A stretch of DNA of 64,000 bases, from assembly GCF_003390885.1 (NCBI RefSeq), contig NZ_QMEL01000006.1, positions 62,001 through 126,000 of the forward strand. The letters run 5' to 3'. Each line of letters starts with the position of its first letter. Position 1 is the stretch's first letter. Shown one piece after another: positions 44,935-53,762 of the stretch. The stretch comes from Pelagibacterium sediminicola. GTDB lineage: Bacteria; Pseudomonadota; Alphaproteobacteria; Rhizobiales; Devosiaceae. The position numbers and the translations under genes are program-made. The notes under the pieces were generated by a model. It had not been told where the DNA came from, searched no databases, and saw only the letters and a list, made by a program, of their open reading frames with translations.

Positions 44935-45198
44935 GACCATCCATTGGAGCTAGACGCATCATGAGATCGAGTTTTCGTCCGGATATGGCAGGCGCCGCGC
45001 GCCGCGCGATGTACACCATCGCGCAAGCGCGGCAACGCACCATATGCGAGGCGAAAATCGACCCGAAGGGCGGCCAGACACCGTCTGTGGACGTTGTTCC
45101 GTCGCATTGGCGATGGAAAACATCGCCTGCTGCGACGCGCCTAGCCACAGACGGTGTCTGGCCGTCTCATGATGCGTCTAGCTCCAATGGATGGTCCT
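44933..45198. mobile_element. 266-bp element with perfect 34-bp terminal inverted repeats
   Basis: Arms 44933-44966 (begins AGGACCATCCATTGGAGC) and 45165-45198 (ends GCTCCAATGGATGGTCCT) are exact reverse complements over 34 bases. Inside are a second perfect 20-bp inverted pair (45071-45090 and 45145-45164, CGGCCAGACACC...GGTGTCTGGCCG) enclosing nested stems GTCGCA/TGCGAC and GGCGATG-GAAAA...CATCGCC, and a separate hairpin GCGCGATG...CATCGCGC near 45005-45023. No protein is encoded. It spans exactly the pyrE stop to the acpS start region. It could be a MITE or a structured RNA; no target duplication was found. Confidence 0.75.
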
Positions 45199-45199
45199 C

Positions 45200-45607
45200 A
45201 TGATCGTCGGGATGGGAAACGACATCTGCGAGATCGCCCATGTCGAGCGCACGCTTGCCCGTTTCGGCGAGCGCTTCACGCATCGCTGCTTTACCGAGAT
45301 TGAGCGTGCCAAGTCCGACCGCCGCCGCCTCCGCGCCGCCTCCTACGCCAAGCGCTTTGCCGCCAAGGAGGCCTGCGCCAAGGCGCTGGGGACCGGCCTT
45401 TCAAATGGCGTATTCTGGCGCGACATGGGGGTGGTGAACCTGCCCAGCGGCAAGCCGACCATGAAGCTGACCGGCGGCGCGGCCAAACGGCTGGCCCAGC
45501 TTGTCCCCGAAGGCCACGAGGCCCATATTCACGTGACGATCACCGACGATCTGGGGCTCGCGCAGGCCTTCGTCATCATCGAGGCGCTTCCGGTTGACCG
45601 GACCTGA
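45200..45607 (+). CDS. acpS: Holo-[acyl-carrier-protein] synthase
   Basis: 135-residue 4'-phosphopantetheinyl transferase. [15 protein letters not shown] (metal-binding Asp) and [16 protein letters not shown] (Glu/Lys) are the AcpS motifs. It activates acyl carrier protein for fatty-acid synthesis. ATG 45200 gives the family-normal N-terminus. An in-frame ATG at 45191 lies inside the right arm of the inverted-repeat element. No good Shine-Dalgarno is seen, and an RNA hairpin from that element would occlude this start, so expression may be affected. Confidence 0.93.
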   Translation: MIVGMGNDICEIAHVERTLARFGERFTHRCFTEIERAKSDRRRLRAASYAKRFAAKEACAKALGTGLSNGVFWRDMGVVNLPSGKPTMKLTGGAAKRLAQLVPEGHEAHIHVTITDDLGLAQAFVIIEALPVDRT

Positions 45608-45643
45608 CCTCTCCCGTAACAGACTAGGAAGACGTTCAACATC

Positions 45644-46417
45644 ATGAGCAGCCCGATGTCGGAGACCGAATCCAAAAAGAAAAAGTCCGGCAAGGGCGAA
45701 TTGCGCGAGACGGTTGTCGTGATCGTCCAGGCGCTGCTCATCGCGCTCGTCTTCCGCACCTTCGCGTTCGAGCCCTTCTCGATCCCCACCGCCTCGATGC
45801 AGTCCAATCTCATGATCGGCGACTACATCCTTGCGTCCAAATATTCCTACGGTTATTCGCGCTATTCTCTGCCCTTTACAGAAGTGCCATGGCATGGCCG
45901 GATTTTCGGCAGCGAGCCCGAGCGCGGCGACGTGGTCGTCTTCCGCCCGGTCCCGCAGCGCGAAAATTACGTCAAGCGCGTCATCGGCCTGCCGGGCGAC
46001 CGCATCCAGGTCACAGGCGGCATCCTGCACATCAATGGCGAACCGGTGGAGCGCGAACTGGTGGGGCAGACGCAGGACCGCGACAGCAATTCGACGACCC
46101 TGCCGGTCAATATCTACCGCGAGACGCTGCCCAACGGCACGAGCCACATCATCCAGGAAATTTCCGATAACGCGCAGTTCGACAACACGCAGGAATATGT
46201 CGTGCCCCCCGGCCATTTCTTCATGATGGGGGATAATCGCGACCGCTCGCTCGACAGCCGCTCGCTTTCGAGCGTCGGCTTCGTGCCGTTCGAGAACCTG
46301 ATCGGCAAGGCCGAGTGGCGGTTCTTCTCGATCGAGGACAACATTCCGCCCTGGCAGATCTGGCGCTGGCCGGGCAATGTCCGCCTCGACCGCATGTTCA
46401 CCTCGATCTACCAATGA
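45644..46417 (+). CDS. lepB: Signal peptidase I
   Basis: 257-residue membrane serine protease. One N-terminal membrane helix (about 22-42) is followed by the catalytic Ser51 in IPTASMQSNLMIGD and the general base Lys111 in ENYVKRVIGLPGDRI; box E GDNRDRSLDSR is present. It removes signal peptides on the periplasmic face. ATG 45644 has AGGAAG 12 bases upstream. Its stop overlaps the rnc start (ATGA). Confidence 0.96.
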   Translation: MSSPMSETESKKKKSGKGELRETVVVIVQALLIALVFRTFAFEPFSIPTASMQSNLMIGDYILASKYSYGYSRYSLPFTEVPWHGRIFGSEPERGDVVVFRPVPQRENYVKRVIGLPGDRIQVTGGILHINGEPVERELVGQTQDRDSNSTTLPVNIYRETLPNGTSHIIQEISDNAQFDNTQEYVVPPGHFFMMGDNRDRSLDSRSLSSVGFVPFENLIGKAEWRFFSIEDNIPPWQIWRWPGNVRLDRMFTSIYQ

Positions 46418-47121
46418 GTCTCCGCGCGCGCGACCGGGAACAGCTTGAACAAAGACTGGGTTACCAATTTCAGGACCCGGTCCTTCTGGCGCGCGCGCTC
46501 ACCCATTCGAGCGCGGTGGCGCCCTCGCGCCGGACCTCGGAATCCTATCAGCGTCTCGAATTTCTGGGTGACCGCGTGCTGGGTCTCGTCATCGCCCACA
46601 TGCTCTCCGAGCGCATGCCCAAATCCAATGAGGGCGAACTTTCACGTACCCTCAACAGCCTCGTGCGCAAGGAGACCTGTGCCCGCGTCGCGCGCCGGCT
46701 CGGGCTTGGGCCGTTCCTGCATCTGGGAGAGAGCGAAGCGCGCACCGGCGGCGCCGAGAAGGACGCCATCCTTGGCGACGTCTGCGAAGCGGTGATCGGC
46801 GCGATCTATGCCGATGGTGGGCTCGACCCGGCCTTCACCTTCGTTACGCGCATGTTCGGGGACAATCTCGATGTGACGCAAGCCCGCCGCGCCGACGCCA
46901 AGACAGCCCTTCAGGAATGGGCGCAGGCGCAGGGGCTCGAACCGCCCAGCTACATCGAAACCGCCCGCAGCGGCCCGGATCACGCCCCGGTTTTCACCAT
47001 CTCGGTTTCGGTGCGCGGCTACGAGCCTATCACTGCGACCGGCAACTCGAAAAAACTGGCCGAACATCAGGCCGCCGAAAAATTCCTCGTCCGCGAGGAT
47101 GTCTGGAGCCATCCCCAATGA
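46414..47121 (+). CDS. rnc: Ribonuclease III
   Basis: 235 residues. The RNase III signature RLEFLGDRVLGLVIA and the second catalytic segment AILGDVCEAVIGAIYAD are intact. A double-stranded RNA-binding domain (about 160-230) ends GNSKKLAEHQAAEKFL. It processes rRNA precursors and other double-stranded RNA. ATG 46414 overlaps the lepB stop, and the rnc stop overlaps the era start, giving a coupled lepB-rnc-era unit. Confidence 0.96.
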   Translation: MSLRARDREQLEQRLGYQFQDPVLLARALTHSSAVAPSRRTSESYQRLEFLGDRVLGLVIAHMLSERMPKSNEGELSRTLNSLVRKETCARVARRLGLGPFLHLGESEARTGGAEKDAILGDVCEAVIGAIYADGGLDPAFTFVTRMFGDNLDVTQARRADAKTALQEWAQAQGLEPPSYIETARSGPDHAPVFTISVSVRGYEPITATGNSKKLAEHQAAEKFLVREDVWSHPQ

Positions 47122-48017
47122 CTGCCCCAACCAAATGCGGATTCGTTGCCCTGGTCGGCGCGCCCAACGCCGGCAAGTCGACGCTCCTCAACGCGCTGGT
47201 CGGCACCAAGGTGTCCATCGTCACCCACAAGGCCCAGACCACCCGCGCGCAGGTGCGCGGCGTCGTGACGATCGAGGAGACCCAACTGGTCTTCATCGAC
47301 ACCCCCGGCATCTTCGCCCCCAAGCGCCGCCTCGACCGCGCCATGGTCCAGTCCGCCTGGACCGGGGCAGGGGATGCCGATATGGTCGCGTTGATCATCG
47401 ATGCCAAAAAGGGCCTTGCCCCCGATGTCGAAGCCCTGCTCGAAGGCCTCGAAAACATCCGCCAGCCCAAGGTGCTGGTCATCAACAAGGTCGACACGGT
47501 AAGGCGCGAAACGCTCCTCAAGCTCTCCGAGGCGCTCAACGAAAAGGGGCGTTTCGAGGCTACCTTCATGATTTCGGCGCTGAAGGGCGATGGCGTGGCG
47601 GACTTCACCAACTGGTGCATCGCAAACGCGCCCATGGGCGAGTGGCATTTCCCCGAGGAGCACCTGACCGACCTCACCCTTGCGCTAACCGCCGCCGAGG
47701 TCACGCGCGAAAAACTGTTCCTGCGGATCCACGAGGAGATCCCCTACAACGCCACCGTCGAGACCGAGAGCTTCAAGATCCAGCCCGACGGTTCCTACCG
47801 CATCGATCAGGTCATCTACGTCACCCGCGACACCCACAAGAAGATCGTTCTAGGCGCCAAGGGGCAGGCCATCAAGGCCATCGGGGCCGAAGCCCGCGCC
47901 GAGATGATCGAGATGTTCGAGACCCCGGTACATCTCTTTTTGTTTGTAAAGGTCCGTGCCAACTGGGCTGACGACCCCGAACGCTACCGCGAGATGGGGC
48001 TGGACTGGACGAAATAA
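47118..48017 (+). CDS. era: GTPase Era
   Basis: 299 residues. The GTPase motifs are G1 GAPNAGKST (Lys20), G3 DTPG and G4 NKVD. A C-terminal KH domain (about 215-290) includes ATVETESFKIQPDGSYRI and KKIVLGAKGQAIKAIG. It binds 16S rRNA in 30S maturation. ATG 47118 overlaps the rnc stop (ATGA); the frame is open further upstream only because it overlaps rnc. Confidence 0.96.
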   Translation: MTAPTKCGFVALVGAPNAGKSTLLNALVGTKVSIVTHKAQTTRAQVRGVVTIEETQLVFIDTPGIFAPKRRLDRAMVQSAWTGAGDADMVALIIDAKKGLAPDVEALLEGLENIRQPKVLVINKVDTVRRETLLKLSEALNEKGRFEATFMISALKGDGVADFTNWCIANAPMGEWHFPEEHLTDLTLALTAAEVTREKLFLRIHEEIPYNATVETESFKIQPDGSYRIDQVIYVTRDTHKKIVLGAKGQAIKAIGAEARAEMIEMFETPVHLFLFVKVRANWADDPERYREMGLDWTK

Positions 48018-48068
48018 AGAAAGCACGGTGTTCGTAGCGGGGGAGGGGCGGAAATTGTCGTTTCTCCA

Positions 48069-48100
48069 ATGTCATTCCGGGACTTGTTCCCGGAATCCAT
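48069..48100. repeat. Family D hairpin, copy D3
   Basis: GTCATTCCGGGA-CTTGT-TCCCGGAATCCA: a TTCCGGGA/TCCCGGAA stem in the 122-base gap between era and recO, related to the units at 19304 and 35264. Confidence 0.7.
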
Positions 48101-48139
48101 GAGCCCCACGCTCCGAACCCTCAAGTCGGAAACGCAAAG

Positions 48140-48853
48140 ATGGAATGGTCCGCCGAAGGGCTCATCATCGGCGTCAGGAAACACGGGGAAACCAGCCTCA
48201 TCCTCGAAACCATGATCCCGGGCAGGGGGCGCTGGATGGGGCTCGTGCGCGGCGGTCGCAGCCCAAAACAGGCCGCCTTTCTTCAACCCGGCAACTCCGC
48301 CCTCCTCACCTGGCGGGCGCGGCTCGAAGACCATCTGGGCATGTTTACCGCCGAGGCCACCCGCCTGCGCGCCGCCGAAATGCTCAGTGACCGCAAGCGG
48401 CTCTATCTCGGCCAGCTTCTCGCCGATCACCTTCGGCTCCTACCCGAACGCGACCCTCATGATGTACTGCTCGAAGGCGTCGTCTCGCTGCTCGATACCC
48501 CGTGCAGCCCCGCTGAACTCGGCGCGGAACTGGCCCGTTTCGAGCTTTACCTGCTCGAAGAGCTCGGTTTCGGCCTCGATCTTCAATCTTGCGCCGCGAC
48601 CGGTGCGCTCGATGACCTTACCTACGTCTCTCCTCGCACGGGCCGGGCGGTCTCGGCGCAAGCCGCCGAACCTTACCGCGACCGCCTCCTGCGCCTCCCC
48701 GCCTTCCTGCGCTCGGAAACCGAACCCGGCCAGGGCGACATCGACGCCGCCTTCCGCCTTACCAGCCACTTCCTCGACCGCCACGTGTGGGCAGCACGCG
48801 GAATAGCCCCTCCCGCTACCCGCGAGTGGCTGGTTGGGGTGCTGGCGGGGTAA
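48140..48853 (+). CDS. recO: DNA repair protein RecO
   Basis: 237 residues. The N-terminal OB fold (about 1-78) has EWSAEGLIIGVRKHGETSLI and GLVRGG; the helical C-terminal part has ELARFELYLLEELGFGLDL and the family pattern CAATGALDDLTYVSPRTGRAVS. It loads RecA with RecR at single-stranded gaps. The zinc-finger cysteines of some RecO proteins are absent apart from one Cys. The position after era is conventional. Confidence 0.95.
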   Translation: MEWSAEGLIIGVRKHGETSLILETMIPGRGRWMGLVRGGRSPKQAAFLQPGNSALLTWRARLEDHLGMFTAEATRLRAAEMLSDRKRLYLGQLLADHLRLLPERDPHDVLLEGVVSLLDTPCSPAELGAELARFELYLLEELGFGLDLQSCAATGALDDLTYVSPRTGRAVSAQAAEPYRDRLLRLPAFLRSETEPGQGDIDAAFRLTSHFLDRHVWAARGIAPPATREWLVGVLAG

Positions 48854-48866
48854 GTGTGTCCGACTG

Positions 48867-48888
48867 GCATCGCTGCCCCCTCACCCCT
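48867..48888. repeat. Family A remnant at the recO/VOC boundary
   Basis: GGCATCGCTGCCCCCTCACC matches the left end of family A copies; nothing of the hairpins remains. Its TCA (48881-48883) is the stop codon of the VOC gene on the minus strand, so the remnant supplies the end of that reading frame. Confidence 0.55.
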
Positions 48889-49291
48889 CCGGCAACGCCG
48901 ACATATCCATGTAAACGGACTCGAACACGTGTCCGTCCGGATCCTCGAAGGCACGTGAATACATGAAGTCCAGATCCTGCTTGTCCTGCACATCGGCTTT
49001 CCCGCCGGATTTCCCCGCCATTTCGGTGATGGCGTCGACTGCATCCCGGCTGTCGAGCGAGATGGCGAAAAGTGCGCCCACCGCTTCCCTGGCATTTGCC
49101 AGCGGCTTTTTCGCAAAAGTGGAAAAATATGCGTGCTTGAGCAGCATGAAGGTGATGGCCTCCGACCAGACCATCGAGATGGCACTGTCGTTGCTGAACT
49201 GCTCGTTCTTCTCGAAGCCGAGCGACCTGTAAAACCGCTCGGATGCTGCAAGGTCCGCGACCGGCAGGTTGATGAAAATCATCTTCGTCAT
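48881..49291 (-). CDS. VOC-superfamily (glyoxalase-like) protein
   Basis: 136 residues of the VOC/glyoxalase fold: MTKMIFINLPVADLAASERF at the start, FYRSLGFEKNEQF, and the late AFEDPDGHVFESVYMD with a typical metal/fold Glu. The His/Glu metal set is incomplete, as in many DUF-type VOC proteins, so no reaction is assigned. ATG 49291 is chosen: AGGAGAC about 7 bases upstream. The C-terminus ends within a family A repeat remnant. Confidence 0.85.
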   Translation of the reverse strand: MTKMIFINLPVADLAASERFYRSLGFEKNEQFSNDSAISMVWSEAITFMLLKHAYFSTFAKKPLANAREAVGALFAISLDSRDAVDAITEMAGKSGGKADVQDKQDLDFMYSRAFEDPDGHVFESVYMDMSALPEG

Positions 49292-49426
49292 TATCTCGTC
49301 TCCTGAACCTGAGGCATTTGCCACCATTCAATGACGATGGAGCTGGCCGGTTCCCGACAGTGAAGCGTCGCCTGCCCCGACCGTCTATACTCCCAACTGA
49401 TTCGATGACCCGACCAAGGATGGCCG

Positions 49427-51688
49427 ATGGCCGAGATTATGGACCCGCCCGGTGAGCAAGATCGCATTGTCGATCTGAAGGCCGCGCTCGAGGAGCGCTA
49501 TCTTTCCTACGCCATTTCCACCATAACCCAGCGCGCGCTGCCCGATGCGCGGGACGGGTTGAAGCCCGTCCACCGCCGCATCCTGCACGCTATGCGGCTT
49601 TTGAAGCTCGATCCGGGGCAGGGGTACAAGAAATCCGCCCGTATCGTGGGTGACGTCATCGGCAAGTTCCACCCGCACGGCGACCAGTCGGTCTATGACG
49701 CGCTGGTGCGTCTGGCGCAGGATTTTGCCGTGCGCTATCCGCTGGTCGACGGGCAGGGTAATTTCGGCTCGATCGACGGCGATGGTGCGGCTGCCATGCG
49801 CTACACCGAAAGCCGCATGACCGAGGTTGCGGGCCGCCTTCTCGAAGGGATCGCCGAGGACGCGGTCGATTTCCGCCAGACCTATGATGGCGAGGATTCC
49901 GAACCCGTCGTCCTCCCCTCCAATTTCCCCAACCTGCTCGCCAACGGGTCGAGCGGCATCGCGGTGGGCATGGCGACGTCCATCCCGCCCCACAACGTCT
50001 CCGAACTCTGCGACGCCGCCCTCCATCTTCTGATGGAGCCCGACGCCTCAGCCGCGGACCTCATGCGCTTCGTTCCGGGCCCCGATTTCCCTACCGGCGG
50101 TATCATGGTCGATGATCCGGCGGGCACCGAACAGGCTTATGCGACTGGCCGGGGCTCGTTCCGCGTCCGGGCGCGCTGGCACCGGGAGGACAAGGGCAGG
50201 GGCGTCTATCAGATCGTCATCACCGAAATCCCCTATGGCGTGCAGAAATCCCGGCTCGTCGAAAAGATCGCCGAACTTCTCCTCGCCCGCCGCCTGCCGC
50301 TTTTGAAGGACGTGCGCGATGAGAGCGCCGAAGACATCCGCCTCGTCCTCGAACCGCGCGCCGGCAATGTCGATCCTACCCTCCTGATGGAATCGATGTT
50401 CAAGCTCACCGAGCTTGAGGCCCGCGTTTCGCTCAACATGAACGTGCTCGACAAGGGGCTCGTCCCCCGCGTCATGAGTCTGGGTGAGGTCATCAAGGCA
50501 TGGCTTGAACACCGCAAGGAGGTCCTCGTCCGCCGTTCGCGCTACAGGCTGGGCCAGATCGAGCATCGGCTCGAAGTCCTCGGCGGCTATCTCATCGCCT
50601 ATCTCAACCTCGATGAAGTCATCCGCATCATCCGCGAGGAGGATGACGCCAAGGCCGAACTGATCGCGCGCTTCAACCTCACCGACGTGCAGGCCGAAGC
50701 GATTCTCAACATGCGCCTGCGCAGCTTGCGCAAGCTCGAGGAAATCGAGATCCGCACCGAGTTCGACAAACTCACGAAGGAAAAGGAGCATCTCGAAACC
50801 CTGCTCGGCTCGGAAAAGCGCCTCTGGGGCGAGGTCCGCAAGCAGGTCGAGGCGCTGAAGACCGCCTATCCCAAGGCCAACCCCGACGGCACCCCGCATC
50901 CGCTCGGTGCTCGCCGCACCGAATTGGCCGCGGCGCCCGAGGCCGATCTTGCCGAGATCGAAACCGCGATGATCGAGCGCGAGCCCATCACCGTGATCCT
51001 TTCCGAAAAAGGCTGGATCCGGGCGCTCAAGGGCCACAACAACGACGTCTCCGCCCAGAGCTTCAAGGCCGATGACCGGCTCATGCTTTCGCTCACCTGC
51101 GAGACGACCGACAAGCTGCTGCTGCTCACCACCGGCGGCAAGGTCTATACGCTGGGGGCCGACAAGCTCCCCGGCGGGCGCGGGCACGGCGAGCCGGTGC
51201 GCATCATGGTCGACATCGAGGAAGGGCAGGACATCGTCACCCTCTTCGTCCACCGCCACGGCGCCAGGCGTCTCATCGCTTCCGATATCGGCAACGGCTT
51301 CATCGTTTCCGAGGACGAGATGATCGCCAATACCCGCAAGGGCAAGCAGGTCCTCAACGTCTCCGCCCCCCGCGAGGCGAGCCTGTGCGTGCCCGCCGAA
51401 GGCGACATGGTCGCGGTGGTCGGCAAAAATCGAAAGCTCCTGGTCTTCCCCCGCGACCAGCTCCCCGAAATGTCGCGCGGCAAGGGCGTGCGCCTGCAAA
51501 AATACAAGGATGGCGGTATTTCTGACGCACGGCTTTTCTCCTCCGCCGACGGCCTCACCTGGACCGACAGCTCAGGCCGCACCTACACCAAACCCATGGA
51601 CGATCTCCGCGACTGGCTGGGCGAAAGAGCACAAGCCGGCCGCCAGGTGCCAACGGGCTTCCCGCGGAACAACCGGTTCGTGGGGTAG
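49427..51688 (+). CDS. parC: DNA topoisomerase IV subunit A
   Basis: 753 residues. The winged-helix/tower part contains [55 protein letters not shown] with catalytic Tyr126, and [18 protein letters not shown] ParC-type C-terminal domain with [12 protein letters not shown] lacks a full GyrA box. It decatenates chromosomes with ParE. At positions matching E. coli quinolone-determining Ser80 and Glu84 this protein has Gln and Asp. It is followed by repeat A5. Confidence 0.95.
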   Translation: MAEIMDPPGEQDRIVDLKAALEERYLSYAISTITQRALPDARDGLKPVHRRILHAMRLLKLDPGQGYKKSARIVGDVIGKFHPHGDQSVYDALVRLAQDFAVRYPLVDGQGNFGSIDGDGAAAMRYTESRMTEVAGRLLEGIAEDAVDFRQTYDGEDSEPVVLPSNFPNLLANGSSGIAVGMATSIPPHNVSELCDAALHLLMEPDASAADLMRFVPGPDFPTGGIMVDDPAGTEQAYATGRGSFRVRARWHREDKGRGVYQIVITEIPYGVQKSRLVEKIAELLLARRLPLLKDVRDESAEDIRLVLEPRAGNVDPTLLMESMFKLTELEARVSLNMNVLDKGLVPRVMSLGEVIKAWLEHRKEVLVRRSRYRLGQIEHRLEVLGGYLIAYLNLDEVIRIIREEDDAKAELIARFNLTDVQAEAILNMRLRSLRKLEEIEIRTEFDKLTKEKEHLETLLGSEKRLWGEVRKQVEALKTAYPKANPDGTPHPLGARRTELAAAPEADLAEIETAMIEREPITVILSEKGWIRALKGHNNDVSAQSFKADDRLMLSLTCETTDKLLLLTTGGKVYTLGADKLPGGRGHGEPVRIMVDIEEGQDIVTLFVHRHGARRLIASDIGNGFIVSEDEMIANTRKGKQVLNVSAPREASLCVPAEGDMVAVVGKNRKLLVFPRDQLPEMSRGKGVRLQKYKDGGISDARLFSSADGLTWTDSSGRTYTKPMDDLRDWLGERAQAGRQVPTGFPRNNRFVG

Positions 51689-51882
51689 CATCGCAGGCCC
51701 CCTCATCCGACCTCCGCTTCGCTCCGGCCACCTTCTCCCACGAGGGGAGAAGGGGAGCCGTGGCGCAACCATACGAGCCCCCCTCTCCCCTCGCGGGACT
51801 TCGAGGCGGTGGCGCAGCCACCAATCGCTCCAGTGGAGCGATTGGAGCTGAAGAAGGGTTGGGGGTGAGGGGGCAGCGATGC
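51688..51882. repeat. Family A hairpin repeat A5 with nested module
   Basis: Ends GCATCGCAGG...CAGCGATGC, hairpin part CTTCTCCCACGAGGGGAGAAG and the spacer variant GCAACCATACGAG. The second hairpin is interrupted by a ~63-base module (51795-51857) carrying hairpins GGTGGC-GCA-GCCACC and CAATCGCTCC-AGT-GGAGCGATTG. Between convergent genes. Confidence 0.85.
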
Positions 51883-51900
51883 CAGTAGCAGCCTCCGCAC

Positions 51901-52920
51901 CTAAACATCCCCCACCGAAAACCGCAAAATAATCGGCAAATGATCCGACCCGCTCGGCTCGCCGCGCTCGATCTCGTGCACAGATATCCCGCCCCGGCTC
52001 ATCACATGGTCGATGGGCAGGAAGGCCGGGGTCCAGCGCCAGCCGCGCAGATAGTACCAGAGCTTTGGAAAGGTCGGCAGGTTGAAGGTGTGCCGCGTCA
52101 GCCCGGCCTCGGTGACGAACCGGCGCAAGGCGTAGGACCATGGCGTCGAGTTGAAATCGCCCACCAGCATCAGCGGCAGTGCCACGGTTGAAAGCGCATC
52201 GCGCAACGAGGCGAACTGTTCGGCCTGCCGGGTCACCGGCGCGGGCCAGTCATGATGGGTGGTCGCCAGCGCGAAGGGCGCGCCGTCCTCGGGCGCGAAC
52301 CCCACGACGATCCGCGCGATCCGTTCCGGGTTGGCAATGCTGGGCGAACACGCATCCTCGCTCAGCGGCTCGAAGGCGAACTTGCTGTATAGCCCCACGA
52401 AGGCCCGCTGCCCGCCCGCGCAATACTGGAAATGGACGTAATGCCCGGCCAGTGCCGGGTGAATGGCGCGCCGCACCTCGGGGCTGTATTCCTGCAGCGC
52501 CACGATATCGGCATCGGTCGCGATGATATAATCGGCCAGCACATCGGGCTCGGAATTGCGCCCGAAGACGTTGAACGTCATTAGGGAATAGACTGGCCGA
52601 TCGACGGGCAGCGGCGCGTGGCGCACGGCGAATCCGTCGACGAATTCTGGCACATAGGTCATCGCCGAGGCCGCGAACCCGGTCGCCGCAATCGCCAGCG
52701 TCAGCGGCCGCAGAAGGCGGGTCCGGACGAAAAAGCCGCAAAACAGCATCGCGGCCAGCAAACCGTAGAACAGCACCGGCTGGGCGTGGTTGAAAAGATC
52801 GGCAACCGGATGGGCAAAGCCCAGCACGGCCGTAACGGCCATGGCGCCCAGCAACAGGCATCCGGTGAAATAAAGCCCCGCAACGATCCCCGGCAGCAAT
52901 GACGTCTCCCGTCGCCTCAC
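51901..52920 (-). CDS. Endonuclease/exonuclease/phosphatase-family membrane protein
   Basis: 339 residues. Three N-terminal membrane helices (about 8-30, 40-60, 65-85) are followed by an EEP hydrolase domain: SLMTFNVFGRN (metal Asn), VALQEYSP (Glu), TTHHDWP, MLVGDFNSTPW (Asp-x-Asn) and IDHVMSR...GSDHLPIIL (Asp-His). The domain should face the periplasm; whether it cleaves DNA, a lipid phosphate or another diester is unknown. GTG 52920 overlaps the bpt stop (GTGA), so it is coupled to that gene. Confidence 0.88.
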   Translation of the reverse strand: MRRRETSLLPGIVAGLYFTGCLLLGAMAVTAVLGFAHPVADLFNHAQPVLFYGLLAAMLFCGFFVRTRLLRPLTLAIAATGFAASAMTYVPEFVDGFAVRHAPLPVDRPVYSLMTFNVFGRNSEPDVLADYIIATDADIVALQEYSPEVRRAIHPALAGHYVHFQYCAGGQRAFVGLYSKFAFEPLSEDACSPSIANPERIARIVVGFAPEDGAPFALATTHHDWPAPVTRQAEQFASLRDALSTVALPLMLVGDFNSTPWSYALRRFVTEAGLTRHTFNLPTFPKLWYYLRGWRWTPAFLPIDHVMSRGGISVHEIERGEPSGSDHLPIILRFSVGDV

Positions 52921-53681
52921 GCGCCGCCGTCGCCCGGCCCGGCTGGAGCATCGAGCGCGATCCACCCGCGCGCGCCGCGTTGTACTTCGAGCGGTTGGAA
53001 GCTGGCCTTGTAGGCCATCTTGGGCGAATTGTGCACCCAATATCCCAGATAGAGATAGCCATTGTCCGCGCTGACTCGCGCGATGTGATCGAGGATCATG
53101 AAATTGCCCAGCCCGCGCCTGGGCAGCGCCGGATCGTAAAAGCTGTAAACCATGGAGAGCCCGTCGGGCAGCACATCGGTCAGAACCGCCGCCACCAGTT
53201 GCCCCGCATCGCCATCGGGCCCGTTTTCGGACAGCCGGTATTCCACAAGCTGGGTCTGCACGGGCGTGTCCTCGACCATGAATTCATAGTCGAGATAGCT
53301 CATCTGCGTCATCCCGCCATCGGCGTGCCGCGCATCGAGATAGCGCCGGAAAAGCCCGTACTGTTCGGAGGTCGCAATCGGCGGGACCGCTTCGGCGCGC
53401 ACATCGGCATTGCGCCGCAGGATGCGCCTGTACCGCTCCGAAGGCGTAAAGCGCGCCGCGACCACGCGGATGGACTGGCATGCGTCGCAATCGAGACACG
53501 CGGGGCGATAGATGAGGTTCTGGCTGCGCCTGAACCCGTGATCGGACAATAGCTGGTGCAGCGCCCCCGCGCGGCGGCCCGAAAGATGGGTAAAGAGTTT
53601 TCGCTCCTGCCGCCCCTCGAGATAGGGGCAGGGCGAAGGCGCGGTCAGGAAGAACTGGGCACTTTCTGGCGTATGGTCCAT
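52917..53681 (-). CDS. bpt: Aspartate/glutamate leucyltransferase (arginyltransferase family)
   Basis: 254 residues. The N-terminal part has FFLTAPSPCPYLEGRQERKLF and PACLDCDACQSIRV; the C-terminal GNAT-like part has YSFYDPALPRRGLGNFMILDHI and YLYLGYWVHNSPKMAYKA. These are the Bpt/Ate signatures. It adds leucine to proteins starting with Asp or Glu and marks them for ClpS-ClpAP degradation. The assignment of leucyl rather than arginyl transfer rests on the bacterial subfamily. Confidence 0.92.
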   Translation of the reverse strand: MDHTPESAQFFLTAPSPCPYLEGRQERKLFTHLSGRRAGALHQLLSDHGFRRSQNLIYRPACLDCDACQSIRVVAARFTPSERYRRILRRNADVRAEAVPPIATSEQYGLFRRYLDARHADGGMTQMSYLDYEFMVEDTPVQTQLVEYRLSENGPDGDAGQLVAAVLTDVLPDGLSMVYSFYDPALPRRGLGNFMILDHIARVSADNGYLYLGYWVHNSPKMAYKASFQPLEVQRGARGWIALDAPAGPGDGGA

Positions 53682-53762
53682 AAGGGCTCACTCACAGGGC
53701 TGCGCGGGCTCCGGCGCATGCCGAGTGTATCCTTGCCATGGGACGTGTGCAACGCGCTCGCT

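Noticed and set aside
48069-48100. Terminator after era
   Set aside because: The hairpin has no T-run and matches interspersed family D units, so it is listed as a repeat.
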